Positions 1-11,336 of a stretch of DNA of 64,000 nucleotides are shown one piece after another. Where the stretch lies: assembly GCA_003996215.1 (NCBI GenBank), contig QJPP01000680.1, forward strand, positions 186,001-250,000. Direction: 5' to 3'. The notes below the pieces were generated by a model that saw nothing but the letters and a program-made list of their open reading frames with translations, made no database searches and was not told where the DNA came from. The stretch's first letter is position 1; each line of letters opens with the position of its first letter. This DNA is from Jaltomata sinuosa (Eukaryota; Streptophyta; Magnoliopsida; Solanales; Solanaceae). Both the position numbers and the translations under genes were made by a program.

Positions 1-314
1 ACACCTTATCCCACATTAAAGCCCAATTGGATACACATCCCTAGCTGCCTACTCAATTTGATACACCCATTTTACTTACTTGCTTTAAATTTGAATTGTG
101 ATTATAGTGACAGAATCCCAATTCCCCCAACCTTTTACTTTTGTGTTTTGAATATTTACTCTCTTTTTTTGAACTCATTTCAATACAATCTTTTTTTAGC
201 TAACATTAAGTCTCTGTAGGTACAACCTCGACACCTGTTGGGTACTTAAAAATGTGTTTGGCTTGACGATCGTCGTGCCTCCATATTTGGGGAGTATGAT
301 TTGAGCGTTTATCA
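1..314 (+). repeat. 3' end of a type-A LTR, cut by the window start
   Basis: This stretch is the reverse complement, with scattered differences, of about 1091-1400. Shared landmarks are the 'tcccaattcccccaa' stretch, the 'gttgggtactta' block near 235 and the closing 'gtttatca' at 307-314. It therefore reads as the 3' end of the same LTR type in forward orientation, ending ...TATCA. No primer-binding site follows it, so it is either a 3' LTR or a solo remnant. Its left part lies outside the window. Confidence 0.6.
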
Positions 315-1090
315 ATGGGCATGTGAGGTTTTAATGTTACCACCCTTTGGATAATCCTATCTTTTTGTTGAGTGGAATAACAAATTTCGTTTTACTCCAT
401 ATGTTGATCTCATTGTCATTACAATGGGGAATTCTTGGTTATTCCTTGAGAATGTGCTGCTTTGGCATACTACTTATGCTAACCCATGTGCTAACCCTCA
501 TACCATAAGGAATTGGTGGTTGTTTGTCCTTCTTATATTTTAGCAAGGTTTGAATTTGAGGATGAATCCTTTTCAAGAAGGGGAGGATGATAAGATATCG
601 CTTGGAAACATTCATGTTAGACTTATACTTCAAGGTCTAGACAAGAGATTCCAAGCCACACTCACCATTGGAGCACAAAAGGAAGCTTGGAAGAGCCTCA
701 TTACACTATAAATGAAGCAATTCCATATTTGGACAATTGCTTGGAAACAAAAAGGAGAACACAACACAAAGATTGTTATTGCCAGAGGTGTGCTAAGCCA
801 TGTGCGACCAGCACAATGCAGGGTGCATTTCGCACCTCACTTCACACATGATGTGTGACCCATGCATGACCAACATAATGCAGGGTTCATTTAGCACCTC
901 ACATCGCAGGCCACCATTAATGGGCCGAATTTGAAGTCTTCCAAAGTTACTTTTGGGCCTTTATGTAATAACTATAAATAGGGGTTCTCTTCCCTTAGCT
1001 CCTTAGTTGTTGAATGGTATGGAATTATCTCTTAGAAAGTTTTAGCTTGTTAGCTTGGGTGGATTCCCAAGTAGTTATTCTAGTGTTAGT
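315..1090. other. Spacer between two converging LTR ends, no gene
   Basis: No supported coding frame. It holds a two-copy imperfect repeat of roughly 60 bp at about 803-905, each copy with 'acaatgcagggt' followed by a GCACCTCAC box. A plant-like TATA sequence (971-980) follows. The GCACCTCAC/TCGCAC style is the same as in the U3-like parts of the LTRs at 2160-2400 and 13690-13850. The spacer is therefore probably more decayed LTR rather than unique DNA (inference). Confidence 0.4.
971..982 (+). promoter_or_regulatory. TATA-box-like site, probably an old LTR promoter
   Basis: The sequence 'actataaatagg' matches a plant TATA consensus and sits about 70 bp after the GCACCTCAC repeats, as expected for an LTR U3/R boundary. 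No downstream gene is seen, so activity is doubtful. Confidence 0.3.
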
Positions 1091-2590
1091 TGATAAATGC
1101 TCAAACGTACTCTCCAATAAGGAGGTATCGGTGATCGTCAAGCAAAACATATTTATAAGTACCCAACGGATATCGAGGTCGTACCCACAGATACTTGTAG
1201 ATAGCACAATAATGATTGTATAGAAACGACTTCACTAAGAGAGTAAGTGCTTAAATACAAGAAAGTAAAGGATTGGGGGAATTGGGATTTTTTCACAACA
1301 ATCTCAATTCAAGCAAGACAGTAAAGTAAAAACAAGTGTACAACTGAGAGTAAACGACTAGGGATGTGCGTCCAATGAGGCTTTAGTGTGGGATAGGGTG
1401 ATTGCCTATTCACGCAAATTCTTGCTTATTGACATAGGTAGCCTTTGTTATAGGTATGGTTTTTCATTTCTCGATCAACAACCATATGTCTAACAATCTC
1501 TATTAAAGAACTATCGTTTTAACAACAAACAACCAAGCTAAAGCTTAGGGAGGTCATACTATTTCTAGCTTAGACACTTAAATGGGTGATTCCGTCGCTA
1601 TGAGCTATTTCTAGCCTCGATCTAAATGGAAACCCAAGTTCCCACTAGAAATTTCACATCCAAATCTATGAAATTCTATTTCAAGCAACAACATAACCAA
1701 GTAAGGAAAATCAATGTTTGCAACCACCAATTTTAGGATTAAAATTTGGTGAAACTACTAGACCCATGTCAAATAAGCAATTATAAGCGAGAATTAGCAA
1801 CACCCACACCCATTTTCCAAGCACCCATTATCAAAACAATCCTAGACAATGAGATTATATACTCATACTAAAGGAAGGAGATATACCAAGTGGGTAAGTC
1901 AAATTCCTCTTCATTCAAGTGTAATTTCAATATCTAAGCTCAGTTTTGCACACAAATAGTGAACTAAGAATTGTAAGAGAGAATGAATTGAAACCCTCTA
2001 CTTATTCTTAGAGAGGAAACTTATTATCAAGGCTGAAATTACTCAAGAGTATTCAGAGCTAAAGAATTCTTCTTACAATTATGCCTAAAAATGGGTTTAA
2101 ATACTTTCCCAAAATGTCACTAATTTTTTGGACAAAAATGCTCTCCGGGTGGTGTGTTGTGCGACGTATGGTTCGCACATCATGATGTACGTATCTCACA
2201 CCCTCTTCAGTTTGACCAGTGACTCAGCTTCTTGGGAGACATGATGAAAAGGAGGTGTGGTTCGCACCATGGGTTGTGCGCGTCACACAACGACCGCACC
2301 TCATAACAGATCCTTCAGCCGATGCAAGTCTCCATGCGGTGAGAGGTGAAGAACGCACCAAGGCTTGTGTGTGTCGCAAAAGATCCGTATATCAAGGCAG
2401 AATCTCTATTTTTTTTGATCACTTCACACTTCACTCCTTTTAAGCTCTTTTTGGGTCCATTTCCTTATTTTCCATCTTTGATCACAAGAACCTACATAGA
2501 CATCAATAAAGGCCATAAGAACCTCTAAATCTATTCAAAACATTGCAATAATTCATGGATAAAGGCTCAATAAAGATTACTGACTTATCA
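1091..2590 (-). repeat. Type-A LTR, 3' LTR of a reverse-strand retrotransposon
   Basis: Read on the reverse strand it starts TGATAAGTCAG (2590 downward) and ends ...CATTTATCA (1091), a TG...CA LTR of 1500 bp. A purine-rich tract lies directly before its start (2591-2604). The TATA-like 'gtatttaaac' on the reverse strand near 2100 would fit its promoter. The 2240-2575 part recurs at 13690-13962, and its 3' end recurs inverted at 1-314. The internal region runs to the right. The matching 5' LTR is not seen. Confidence 0.65.
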
Positions 2591-2604
2591 AATCCCCCAA
2601 CTTG
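2591..2604 (-). other. Polypurine tract next to the type-A 3' LTR
   Basis: The forward 'aatcccccaacttg' is, on the reverse strand, a CAAGTTGGGGGATT purine tract abutting the LTR start TGATAAG. This is the plus-strand priming site expected immediately upstream of a 3' LTR. Confidence 0.6.
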
Positions 2605-3593
2605 AACTATTGCTTGTCCTCAAGCATGATACTCACAAGGCAATGAATAAATTATGCTCTAGACTCAACCAAGGCACAAAAGACTAATCTATGTATAAAA
2701 ATCAAGAAAAAATAAGGAAAAAGACACAAACAAAAAGACTCGACTATAATGCTCATCTCAATTTGAACCACCACAAAACTCAAGGTAATTTGTCATTTCA
2801 ACACCTTATCCAAAAGGACTTTATTTTTAATTCAAAATCAAGGGAATTTTGTCATTCAAAATAAGACATTTAAGCTTCTCAAGTAATTGGCATGGTCCGT
2901 CAAGGTTTGCCTCGAAATTCGCCACATAACCTGTCTCATTCATTCCTCTAAATTGAAATAGAGACCTCATGTTTCAATTCGAGTGCATGATGCCACTCAC
3001 CATAAGAGAGAATCTCACTCACAATCATGAAATTTTCAAAACAAAGGGATTATAAGAGAACCAAGAAGACTCTGACTCTCTCAAGGAGGTTCAAGTGCAC
3101 ACACGTCGAACCATAGACTTGCCCTTCATGTAAATCGCCACTAATGTAGGGTAGCCAAGCTCAGAATCACCAAGGACTTGTGGGTTATGATGTTGTCTAG
3201 GTCTAAGGTGAGGATTTCATTTGGTTCAAGAGACTACACCTCCCTAATGCTCTTTGTTGTCATTTCGAACACCGCTCACATTTTCAAATTTCAACTTCAC
3301 CTTATTTCTCCCTCACACAACCCAAGCTTCTCCTTTTCAATCATGATCATTCAACTCCTTGTATCATCTTATTTTGGTAGCACCTATTATTGCTTTTCAT
3401 TATGCATATTGGATTGGACTCTTTGGAGCAATCTTCTAGTTAGCCTTTCAAACACTTTTGTAGTACATGGCGTTAGACAAAGTTGATACATTTATTGAAT
3501 GACTGTTGACTGCTATAGATATGATGTGTTTTTCTTTTATGGAGTCGTCTATTTTGGTCTTGTGTCATGTTGCTTGAGGATAAGAGAACATTC
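2605..3593. other. Non-coding retrotransposon interior
   Basis: No gene is supported. The text after 2605 ('tgcttgtcctcaagc' and onwards) is the 3' internal end of the reverse-strand type-A element. The text before 3594 ('gcttgaggataag') is the equivalent end of the forward element whose LTR starts at 3608. The two interiors meet head to head somewhere between about 3100 and 3570, where I cannot place the junction. A 102-codon open frame at 3178-3486 has no recognisable domain. Confidence 0.45.
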
Positions 3594-3607
3594 TAAGTTG
3601 AGGGTGT
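3594..3607 (+). other. Polypurine tract of the LTR at 3608
   Basis: 'aagttgagggtgt' lies directly before TGATGTGCC. It matches in layout the tract at 2591-2604, including the upstream 'gcttgagga' block, so both elements belong to one family. Confidence 0.5.
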
Positions 3608-5170
3608 TGATGTGCCAGTATTTTACGACATATTTTACTCCCTCGACCAAAGAATAGACGTAAGTTTTCAATAAAATAATGTGCAAATTTATGTGTTTTG
3701 GTTGTGTTTCAGGAAAGATAGACTTAAAGTAACAAGAGAGCTTAGTTGGGCCAAAAATGATATGTTTTTCTGATCGTTGTGATTTGAAATGAACCGTTGC
3801 CATAACCGTTGCATTCAACAAAGAATACAGAAGCTAAGGCAAAAATTTGAGTTACAACGGACAGAAAAACGGACCGTTCCTTGGACCGGTTCCAGAACCA
3901 GAAAGATGCCTACTGTCAAAAGTTACAATGCAAATGGAAATGGTCCGTTGTGACTAAAAATGAACCATTGTGAGCAAGTCTTCATAGGCTGGATGACTTA
4001 CCAAAATTTCTCAGCAAGTCATCACAGGATGGACGACTTACCAAAATTTCTCAGCAAGTCATCACAGGCTGGAAGACTTACCAACATTTATCAGTAAGTC
4101 ATCACAGGTTGGATGACTTACCAACATTTACTAGTAGAAGATAGCCAAATTTTAGAAGTTAAAACGGTCAAAAGAGCAGACCGTTTTGTCTCAAAATGGA
4201 CCATTTTGCAAACTATTTTCTGGACTTGACTTTCCTTTCCTAGACCAATCCGGATTTAATTTGGAATTGCCTATATATAGGACTCTTAGGGTATTTTTCT
4301 AGTAATTTGTTTTCAGCTGTTTTGAACATTAGTAGCGCTCAAACAACAAACATACGTTTTCTATCATTTGTTCTTACTTTTTGGGAATTTTTGCTCAAGT
4401 TTCATTGAAGAATTGAAGTGTGTTTTCATATATTGTAAGAATTTTCTTATACTATGATTATTATTGTCTTCTCTTCTTCTTTATTCATGAGTAGCTAAAC
4501 TTTCCACAACTAGGGTTGTGAGATCCATGGCAAAAGTAGTAATCTAGGTTACGTGTGACAATGGGTTCAGATTATATGCTTTATACGTTATTAATCTTAC
4601 ATTTTTACTATTTTCTAATGGTTGCAAACATTAGAATAAGCCTAGGTTTAATTTTCTTTAATCAAGAAATTAAAACTAGGTAAATTAGATTAACAACAAG
4701 GATGCGGGACTACTAACTCCCATCTAATGATTGATGCTTTAGCGAGATTAATCTACTTGAAGTTTTAATGTTTTAAAGAATCGAATAGAAAAGCATCTTC
4801 TTGGTTGAGAAATGATTAGATGTACGAAAGAATTCAATTACTTCGTGTTTTACATATGAAATGAATCCATTGAAACTCTAACCTGAGGTTGTCCACGAAG
4901 TCATGGTGAACACATCCCTAGTTCATCTCTAATATTGATTTTTACTCGTTGAAACTAGTTGTTTGTTACGTGAATGATTCAAAGAAACAATCAAATATTG
5001 ATCACTAAAAACCCCCTATTTACCGGAAACTATTGATTACTAGTCATATAAATTACTAACGACTTAATTTGCACCTTATTTGCTGCGGGATCGACCCCAA
5101 CCTTTGTTGGGTCCTATATTTGACAATGATCGCTTACGCTTTTTAACTGAGGTGTAATTTGGGCGTATCA
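3608..5170 (+). repeat. Type-A-related LTR, forward, about 1.56 kb
   Basis: It begins TGATGTGCC after a purine tract and ends ...GGGCGTATCA. Near the end is the block 'gggatcgaccccaac', widespread at the 3' end of plant LTRs of this class. A stretch at 4268-4283 ('ctatatataggactct') is a plausible TATA/R region. The LTR contains a perfect-period tandem repeat (3975-4134). I found no target-site duplication, so element boundaries beyond the LTR are uncertain. Confidence 0.6.
3975..4134. repeat. Tandem repeat, four 40-bp units
   Basis: Four consecutive 40-bp units, each with AAGTC.TCA.AGG.TGGA.GACTTACCAA and closing with TCAG or CTAG. Units differ by a few substitutions and no indels. It lies in the U3 part of the LTR, upstream of the TATA-like site. 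Confidence 0.85.
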
Positions 5171-6390
5171 CATATATTCACAAGAATCAAGGTGAAGCCT
5201 CACCAAACAGGGCATCATGCCATAAGACTTCTTTCATTTATCTCAAAATTAATTGGGACAAATGACTTTCGACAAGCTATTCCGAGTTTATTACACACTC
5301 ATTTGTGAATCGATCAAGTCAAAATGAGAGTGTTCAAGTCATGACAAGAGAATGCTTTCTTCAAAAATTCATTTTCCCTCTTTCCTTTCCTTTTCAAAAA
5401 GATCTTGCCAAGAAAAAAAATTTGGTGGTCCATTTCGAGACAAGCAAACTACGGCCTCAAATTTAAACTAAAACTTGGCATTTTCCCTTAAGAAAGTCAC
5501 CTCTCAATCTATCATAGTGAAACACCAATCTGGTTCGACACATAAAAAAAGAAAAGGAAAAAGAAAATAAAGAAAAGATTTTTTTGCTCCTTGGAAAAGA
5601 ACCGTGGCATTAAGAAAACCCTCGGAGTTTATTGCTAAGCTACTATTAACAAGGCAATAGCTAAATTTGTGCTCTCATGAATCATTTGAAAGACAAGCCT
5701 TGGTGTAGGCCTTTAGCGCGTTAGAAAAGCACAGGTAGTAGAACAATGGGGCTTGTAAGACTAACCCGGTAACAGAATCATCAATAATAAAAATCAAGCC
5801 CGGTGAGGGCACAATTAAGCTCAAAACAAAACAAAACATGAAGAAAAGTCCCGGCAAGGGCAATATCATCACAATCATTCAAATATGCCCGATAAGGGCC
5901 AAATCAAATCTGGCAAGGAACTAAAAATGTCAACAAGGCCCCGGCAAGGGCAATAGAAATATCTCAAGCCCAATCACGAGCAACCAAAAGCAATAATAAT
6001 AAAGATCACCCTCTCTCATCAAAAGAAGCATTTCCCTCAATGCTATAAGCTCAAGTAATGGAAGATAGGGTGCAACACTCCTTGGAAGACTATGCCTCAT
6101 CTTCATCATTTGCAGCCTCATCCTCTGCAGTATGTCCCCTAGGACCAGCACCATCCTTTTTGGAGTGCACATCCATTGTGGACTCTTGGAGAACATGCTG
6201 AAACTCTAGTTCTTGATCATTGTTTGGAAAGACATCCTCATCACCAGGAAGCTCAGCCTCATCATTCTCCTAGGATTCTAACAAGTCATCCATGGGCCCT
6301 CGCATTGGACGAGGTTTAGGCAAGGAGCTCAAAAATATCGCCTCAACTGGAGCTTTACCTTTTCTTTGATCACATCGTTCTTAAGTTCCT
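5171..6390. other. Non-coding retrotransposon interior
   Basis: No gene is supported. It holds an A-rich 'aaaagaaaaggaaaaag' run at about 5545-5580, one copy of the TTCCCTTAAGAAAG motif (5481) that recurs near 8157 and 8368, and a cluster of CCCGGCAAGGGCAAT repeats (5799-5954). A reverse frame at 5930-6196 has no recognisable domain. It sits 3' of the reverse-strand transposon-protein remnant and is probably that element's 3' interior. Confidence 0.4.
5799..5954. repeat. Interspersed CCCGGCAAGGGCAAT repeats
   Basis: The 15-mer is seen exactly at 5850-5864 and 5940-5954, and in variant form at 5799 (gtgagggcac), 5888 (gataagggcc) and 5911 (tctggcaagg). Spacing is irregular, about 25-50 bp. 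Each copy is a weak palindrome (GCCC...GGGC). Confidence 0.55.
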
Positions 6391-7615
6391 TCACATCTCC
6401 CACAACAGTGTCCACCCTTGTATAGAGTGAGGTGATCTTTTTAGCCACTCCCTTAATGGCCATTTTACAGCCTCCTCGATCAACCTGGGTAACTTGATTG
6501 CCAGCGTATTCAGCTGTCTCTCATGATCATAGGTTTTGTCCACCATATCTTGGAGCCCACTCTTGGTCAAAGGTCCTCTTAGTACAGTGGTTACAGGTGC
6601 TTCTAAAGTGGTCTTAGAAGGAGAGGAAGCATTTGCTTCAGCATCTAAGTCATCAACCTCAACCTTTACCGATGTCGCTATCTTACGCCTTTTGAAATGA
6701 CGTGCATCCCTGTTAGTTTTCTTGTCAAGATCCAACACACCAATGGCAGGGGTAGGAGTGTTACAACTAAAATAAGGGATGCCTGTATTTGCACAAAGAT
6801 TACTGATGAGCACAGGGAAAAAGAATGCATTATTCTCCCGGTGAGCCTTCCTCTTTATCACTAAGGCAACAATCTCACCAAAGTTAACATTGTCCCCCAC
6901 CATGATTGAGGCTACCAGAATGGCCCCATCATGGGTGAGCTTTTGGTCATTCTGAGAAGGTAGGAAGTGGTAGCAAACAAAATCATACCAAAGGCGAGCC
7001 TCAAAGTGCAGGGACAGTCAGGGAATGTCACCCCATAGTGGCCCAAAAAGGTATGCCAGGAGTAATGATTGGAGCTGCCCACTCAAGAGGTTTGTGCTTG
7101 AAAATCATCTTGGCCATGAGTGCAGGTGATGGTTCAATATGAGTTCTCCAATAGACAGCATTGATAGTATCTGGAGTGAGTCAAATTTCCTTTCCTCGAA
7201 CAATGATGGATTCCAAGGTAGGAAAAGCTTCTAGTCCCCTTTTATAGGCCTTAGCATCTTGCGTGGCTTGGTATGAAGTAAAGAACTCCCGGACTAACTC
7301 CTTGTAATAGTTTCTGAGCACCTTCTGAAATGGTTACCACTGACGGTTGGAAAACTAATTTGGGATGTTGGGTAGGTTATCCCCCACTGCATCAAGGTTG
7401 AAACTCTGCTCCTTGTTAAAGGAACTACCCATGTCATGATTATAAATTGCCCTCATGCCTTCCACTCTGAACCAAACTTTCTCCTTCTCTGAAACATGGG
7501 TACGGGAAGATGAGGCTTTCTTCTTTCCCTTTGAGGTTGGATTGGATGAGGAGGGAGCTATTGGCCTTTGTGAACTATGATCGGTGTTTCCCCTATTAGA
7601 AGACATGTTCTGCAC
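6391..7615 (-). pseudogene. Decayed 'putative plant transposon protein' gene
   Basis: Read on the reverse strand from an ATG at 7615, the first 86 codons are Ser/Lys-rich (a KGKKKASSS tract). A stop at 7355-7357 follows, and a TAA shortly after. The same frame continues with a VREFF...TLESIIVRGKEI pattern. After at least one frameshift, a second readable block (6903-6391, about 170 codons) has GDNVNFGEIVALVIKRKAH, then FFFPVLISNLCANTGIP, then an acidic Ser/Thr linker. This order resembles the plant domain annotated as 'putative plant transposon protein', which is known from gypsy-like elements. Its biochemical role is unknown. The assignment is by family pattern only, and the gene is clearly non-functional here. 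Confidence 0.5.
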
Positions 7616-9188
7616 ATGGAGATTATGAGTCCAAAAACAACAAACAAAAGTCTAAAAAAAGTTAACAAACTAAAAAGGACAGAATGCAAAGAAGTATAAA
7701 AACAAAGTAGGTGACTATTGGCTCATGCGGACTACGTGCAGACTGCTCCAGACGAGGTGTGCATCGCACATGGCATGGCATGAGCTAATTGAAACCTTCA
7801 GTGGTTTCAGCTCGAATGTGCGACGCTGGTGCAAATCGCACCAACCAGGATGCGCATCGCACAAGCCACCGCACATAAAAATAGTGACTTGACAACCTAT
7901 TTTCACATAGTGCGGTGCCTTGTGCATTTTGCACATCAAGATCTACGCATCACATGCAAAATGCACAAAGGCATAATTGGAATGTGAGGTAGGCATGTGA
8001 TTCGTAGAGCAAGATTTACTTACGTACTTGGCACCAAACAACAACCAACAATTTTAACAACGGGGTAAGGGATATCATGACCACAAAATCATTTGGGTAC
8101 TTAGACTTCTCCGGACATCCATTGACACAATCAACAAGCAAAAGAAATCTCAATGATTTCCCTTAAGAAGGAAGTTACCCTGTCTATCATTGGGATCATC
8201 AAATCTTCAATCACTCAATTGGGAACACAATTATCAACAACAATTACCACCTCCCCGCACAATATCATACAACCACTCAAATTTTCAACAAAGAACATAG
8301 GTATACAATTAGCAACAATTTTCAGCCCGAATAACAATTTTTGACCAAACCTTATGAAAGATGATGATTTTCCCTTAAGAAAGACATCACTCATTCTATC
8401 ATCAGGCCAAATCATGCATTATTCACAAGTGGGTTACTCAGACTTTACCCCAAACACAGATTTCAAGGCTAAAAATCACTATCAATCAACATGTATTATC
8501 AAAATATCAAGTTCTAACAAGTTGATCCTAAGCAAAATCCATAACATAATTCAAAATTGGGGACACAAAAATTTCAGATCTCACCCAAAATAAACATGGC
8601 AATTCTAACAAGCATGCTTCATAATATGAGTTCCCAACCTTCACAAGAACATGTTTTAATGTCGAGAAACATATCACAAGTGAAGATTAGGCAGAAAGAA
8701 GCAAAAATTAAAGCTTTTGTAGAGCAACAATGGTGACCCAACACCTTTCTCAGAGAAAATGATGGCGGCACTAGGGTGGAGCAGCGGTGGAAGAGTTTGG
8801 GTGAGAGGAGGAAAAGATTTTAGGAGGATTTGGGGGATTTGTGGGAGGTTTTAGGAGAGAATTTGAGAAGTTGTAGGAAAGAAAGTGGAAGAAAAGGTGA
8901 GGGTAGCGGAAGTTAAAAGGAAAAGAGGACGAATTTTGAGTCAGGTTGGTCTCCGGGTCTGGTCTGTCAATGGGTTAGGTCAATTAAAAATTTGAATTTT
9001 GCCTTGGTGCGTTGTGACATGCAATTTGCACTAGACTTGGTGCGTTGTGAAATGCGATTTGCACTAGTCTTGGTGCGGATCGCATGCTATTTTGTACCTC
9101 ATCTTTTTGCGCCCTGAAGTTGGCCCAGGCTTCTGCCTCATCATGCGATGGAGGTGTGACGCGCACTTAAGCTCGTGCAGACTGCATA
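7616..9188. other. Non-coding, LTR or leader-like DNA
   Basis: No supported gene. 7715-7960 is rich in TCGCAC/GCGCAC motifs like the type-A LTR at 2160-2400. 8100-8400 has two copies of a TTCCCTTAAGAAAG motif. 8740-8930 is purine-rich. A tandem repeat occurs at 9003-9088. It lies 5' of the reverse-strand transposon-protein remnant and may be its 5' LTR and leader (inference). It is cut off at 9188 by the next LTR. Confidence 0.35.
9003..9088. repeat. Short tandem repeat, 33-bp unit, 2.6 copies
   Basis: Units 9003-9035 and 9036-9068 (CTTGGTGCGTTGTGA.ATGC.ATTTGCACTAG) plus a partial third unit to 9088. The motif content is the same GCGTTGTG/TTTGCAC style as the neighbouring LTR-like DNA. Confidence 0.75.
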
Positions 9189-10057
9189 TGTCACGCCCCG
9201 AGGTTATCCCCTAGACGTAACATGGGACTTGGGACCACAACTGCCTTAAGCTAACCCTTGGTCATAGCATTCTCAAGCATAATAAAAGATAAGCGGAAGC
9301 ATAATATGGAAACCCAATAAGGAAACATCAATAAAGGGTCTAAGGGCCCCATAACATACAATATCCAAAATGGGAATTTGAATACAAACTATGAATGAAA
9401 TCCTCTAGTCATAATATAATGAGTTGCTAGGACAAGACCATAGCTAACTCGGAGTATAGAAGTAAAGCTAACATAAGGAAAGCGTAACTAGTCCTCGTAC
9501 TATGAGGACTCATCAAAGTTGGGCGGGAGTGGCCGAGAACCCTATCCACGAAGCTGTGAAGTGACACCTGAATTTGCATCATCAAAGGAAGTAGCGCAAT
9601 ATGCGTTAGTACTATGGAATGTACTAAGTATGTGAGCAATGCATGAACATGATGAAAACATGCTAAGTGTACATAAATAACTGAAATCATGTTTTTAAAG
9701 ATAACTGAATGCAATGACTCTTAATATATCATAAGTTGTAACATAAACATAAGTAATAAGTCTGAAAACTGCATAAAAGTCAAATGCAACGTAAATCATA
9801 AACTATTTCTGTGGGAGGTACTATAACCGACATAGACCATGTGAGCTACATGGAATTTGATGTATACGCCCCATTGAGAGGACCCAATGTACCGTGCCAG
9901 GGGTAAAAAGGCATGACTGTATCGTGACCTGAAACTAATGCCCAGCATGGGACTTAGAACCTACGGGGGCAACGTAGTTCTGGGACATATGGGTACTCTC
10001 ACCCGTCCAACTAGGTGCTAATACTACTCTCAAAATATACATATAGCTCATATAATA

Positions 10058-10252
10058 CCAATGACATATATGATGCCAAAGCTGATTCATAACCAATGAC
10101 ATATCTGAAGTCAACGCTAGTTCGTAAACTAGTGACATATCTAATGTCAAAACTGTTTAAAACCCAATAACATATCTAATTCCAAAGCTAAGTAAAACCA
10201 ATGACATATATAATGCCAAAGATATTTTGAAAGGCAAAAGACATATCGGATG
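10058..10252. repeat. LTR sub-repeats around CCAATGACATATC
   Basis: About six imperfect copies of CCAATGACATATCT.ATGCCAAAGCT, spaced about 35-40 bp. Weaker versions of the GACATATC motif occur in the corresponding part of the LTRs at 30115, 46096, 51696 and 56857. This suggests an old tandem expansion shared by the LTR family. Confidence 0.6.
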
Positions 10253-10921
10253 CTATGCAATTCAAAGTCATAATCTGAAGGCTTAGATTAGCCATAGTTC
10301 AAACATGCTATTCGTTCCAACTTCGTTCTTGAAGAATCATACATACAATTTCATAAGTTCGCAAATGCCATGATATCTAATCATGCTATCTTTCTCTTGA
10401 AAACATGTAAATTCATGGAATCATGCTAGAAATAAACTTTCATGCTTGGGATTTCAAAACCGAAAAGGAAATCATAATCAAATCATGAGTAATCAATAAA
10501 AAACCATGAATTTAAACATATTGAACTGATATCATAAACTTTTTCCAAATTTTGGTTTAAAACCCTAATTTCATAGCTTCATGATCTCAAAATAAGACTT
10601 GGGGATTTTGGGCACAAGGGTGGAAGAAACCCATTGCTAAAGACCCACATTCCTTGGTGGAAGATTACCCACTTGATTGAAAAAGAATAAGGATACTTGA
10701 CTTGGAGCTTGAATCTTGAGCTTGAGAGGAAGAACTTTCACTTTTGAGGGAGGAATGAGGAGATTAAGGTAGACTTAGGGTAATATGGGTGAAAACCCTT
10801 CTAAAAGTAGTCAAAACGATTTCACTTAATCCATAATAGGGAGGAAAAGATTAGAATACCACTGAACTTAAGCTTAAGAAAAAGATGGAAATTTCTGAAG
10901 TCAGTGACCACGGCTTAGGAC

Positions 10922-11144
10922 GACGGTCCATCGTCCATAAGGACGGACCGTCAAAGGGATCCGTAATTCTTTGACTTAAAAATTGAGCTTCTGGAAATGC
11001 ACTCCACGAGTCCAATGATGGTCCATTCTCTGAAACGACGGATCGTCTTGTTGACTCGTAGTTTGCCTTAGGAAAAATATGGTCCTCTGAGCTCAGGGAC
11101 TACGGTTGGGAATGACGGTCCATCATCCAGAAGGATGGACCGTC
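10922..11144. repeat. Two 31-bp spaced palindromes in the LTR
   Basis: 10922-10952 and 11114-11144 share one plan: GACGGTCC, then ATC, a 4-base inner arm, a 4-base loop, the inner-arm complement, and GGACCGTC. The inner arms differ (GTCC/GGAC versus ATCC/GGAT), yet each remains self-complementary. Related degenerate versions occur at 53317-53348 and 58525-58556 in another LTR pair. Confidence 0.65.
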
Positions 11145-11322
11145 CTTTGACCCATCTTCTCTTGGACACTTTGAGGGACTCTCTGGAAGTTGGACGATGA
11201 GTGCACACAACGGACCATAGTCCGGAAGGACGAGTCATCATTGGAGCCATCATCCCTGGAAACTTGGAATTTTTTTCTAGGATTTTAACTTAGGAAGTTG
11301 AATACGCGTACGAGGTGTTACA

Positions 11323-11336
11323 ATATTTCCCCCTTG
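11323..11336 (-). other. Polypurine tract of the 9189-11322 LTR element
   Basis: The reverse strand reads CCAAGGGGGAAATAT directly before TGTAACACC. The same tract, with small changes, precedes the LTR starts at 24567, 32149, 40907 and 54165, marking all of these as 3' LTR boundaries. Confidence 0.75.

Larger units (their letters stand above)
9189..11322 (-). repeat. 3' LTR of a reverse-strand Tekay-like chromovirus
   Basis: On the reverse strand it starts TGTAACACCTCG at 11322 and ends GGGGCGTGACA at 9189, 2134 bp. A purine tract (11323-11335) and gag-pol remnants lie immediately upstream in element orientation. It carries GACATATC sub-repeats (10058-10252) and two 31-bp spaced palindromes (10922-10952, 11114-11144). 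Its outer flank is 'gcata' (9184-9188). The partner LTR is missing because the element is truncated at 13689. Confidence 0.85.

Noticed and set aside
3178..3486. 102-codon open frame, hydrophobic patches
   Set aside because: No domain, lies in retrotransposon non-coding interior, no start context or homologue in the window; length is plausible by chance in T-rich DNA.
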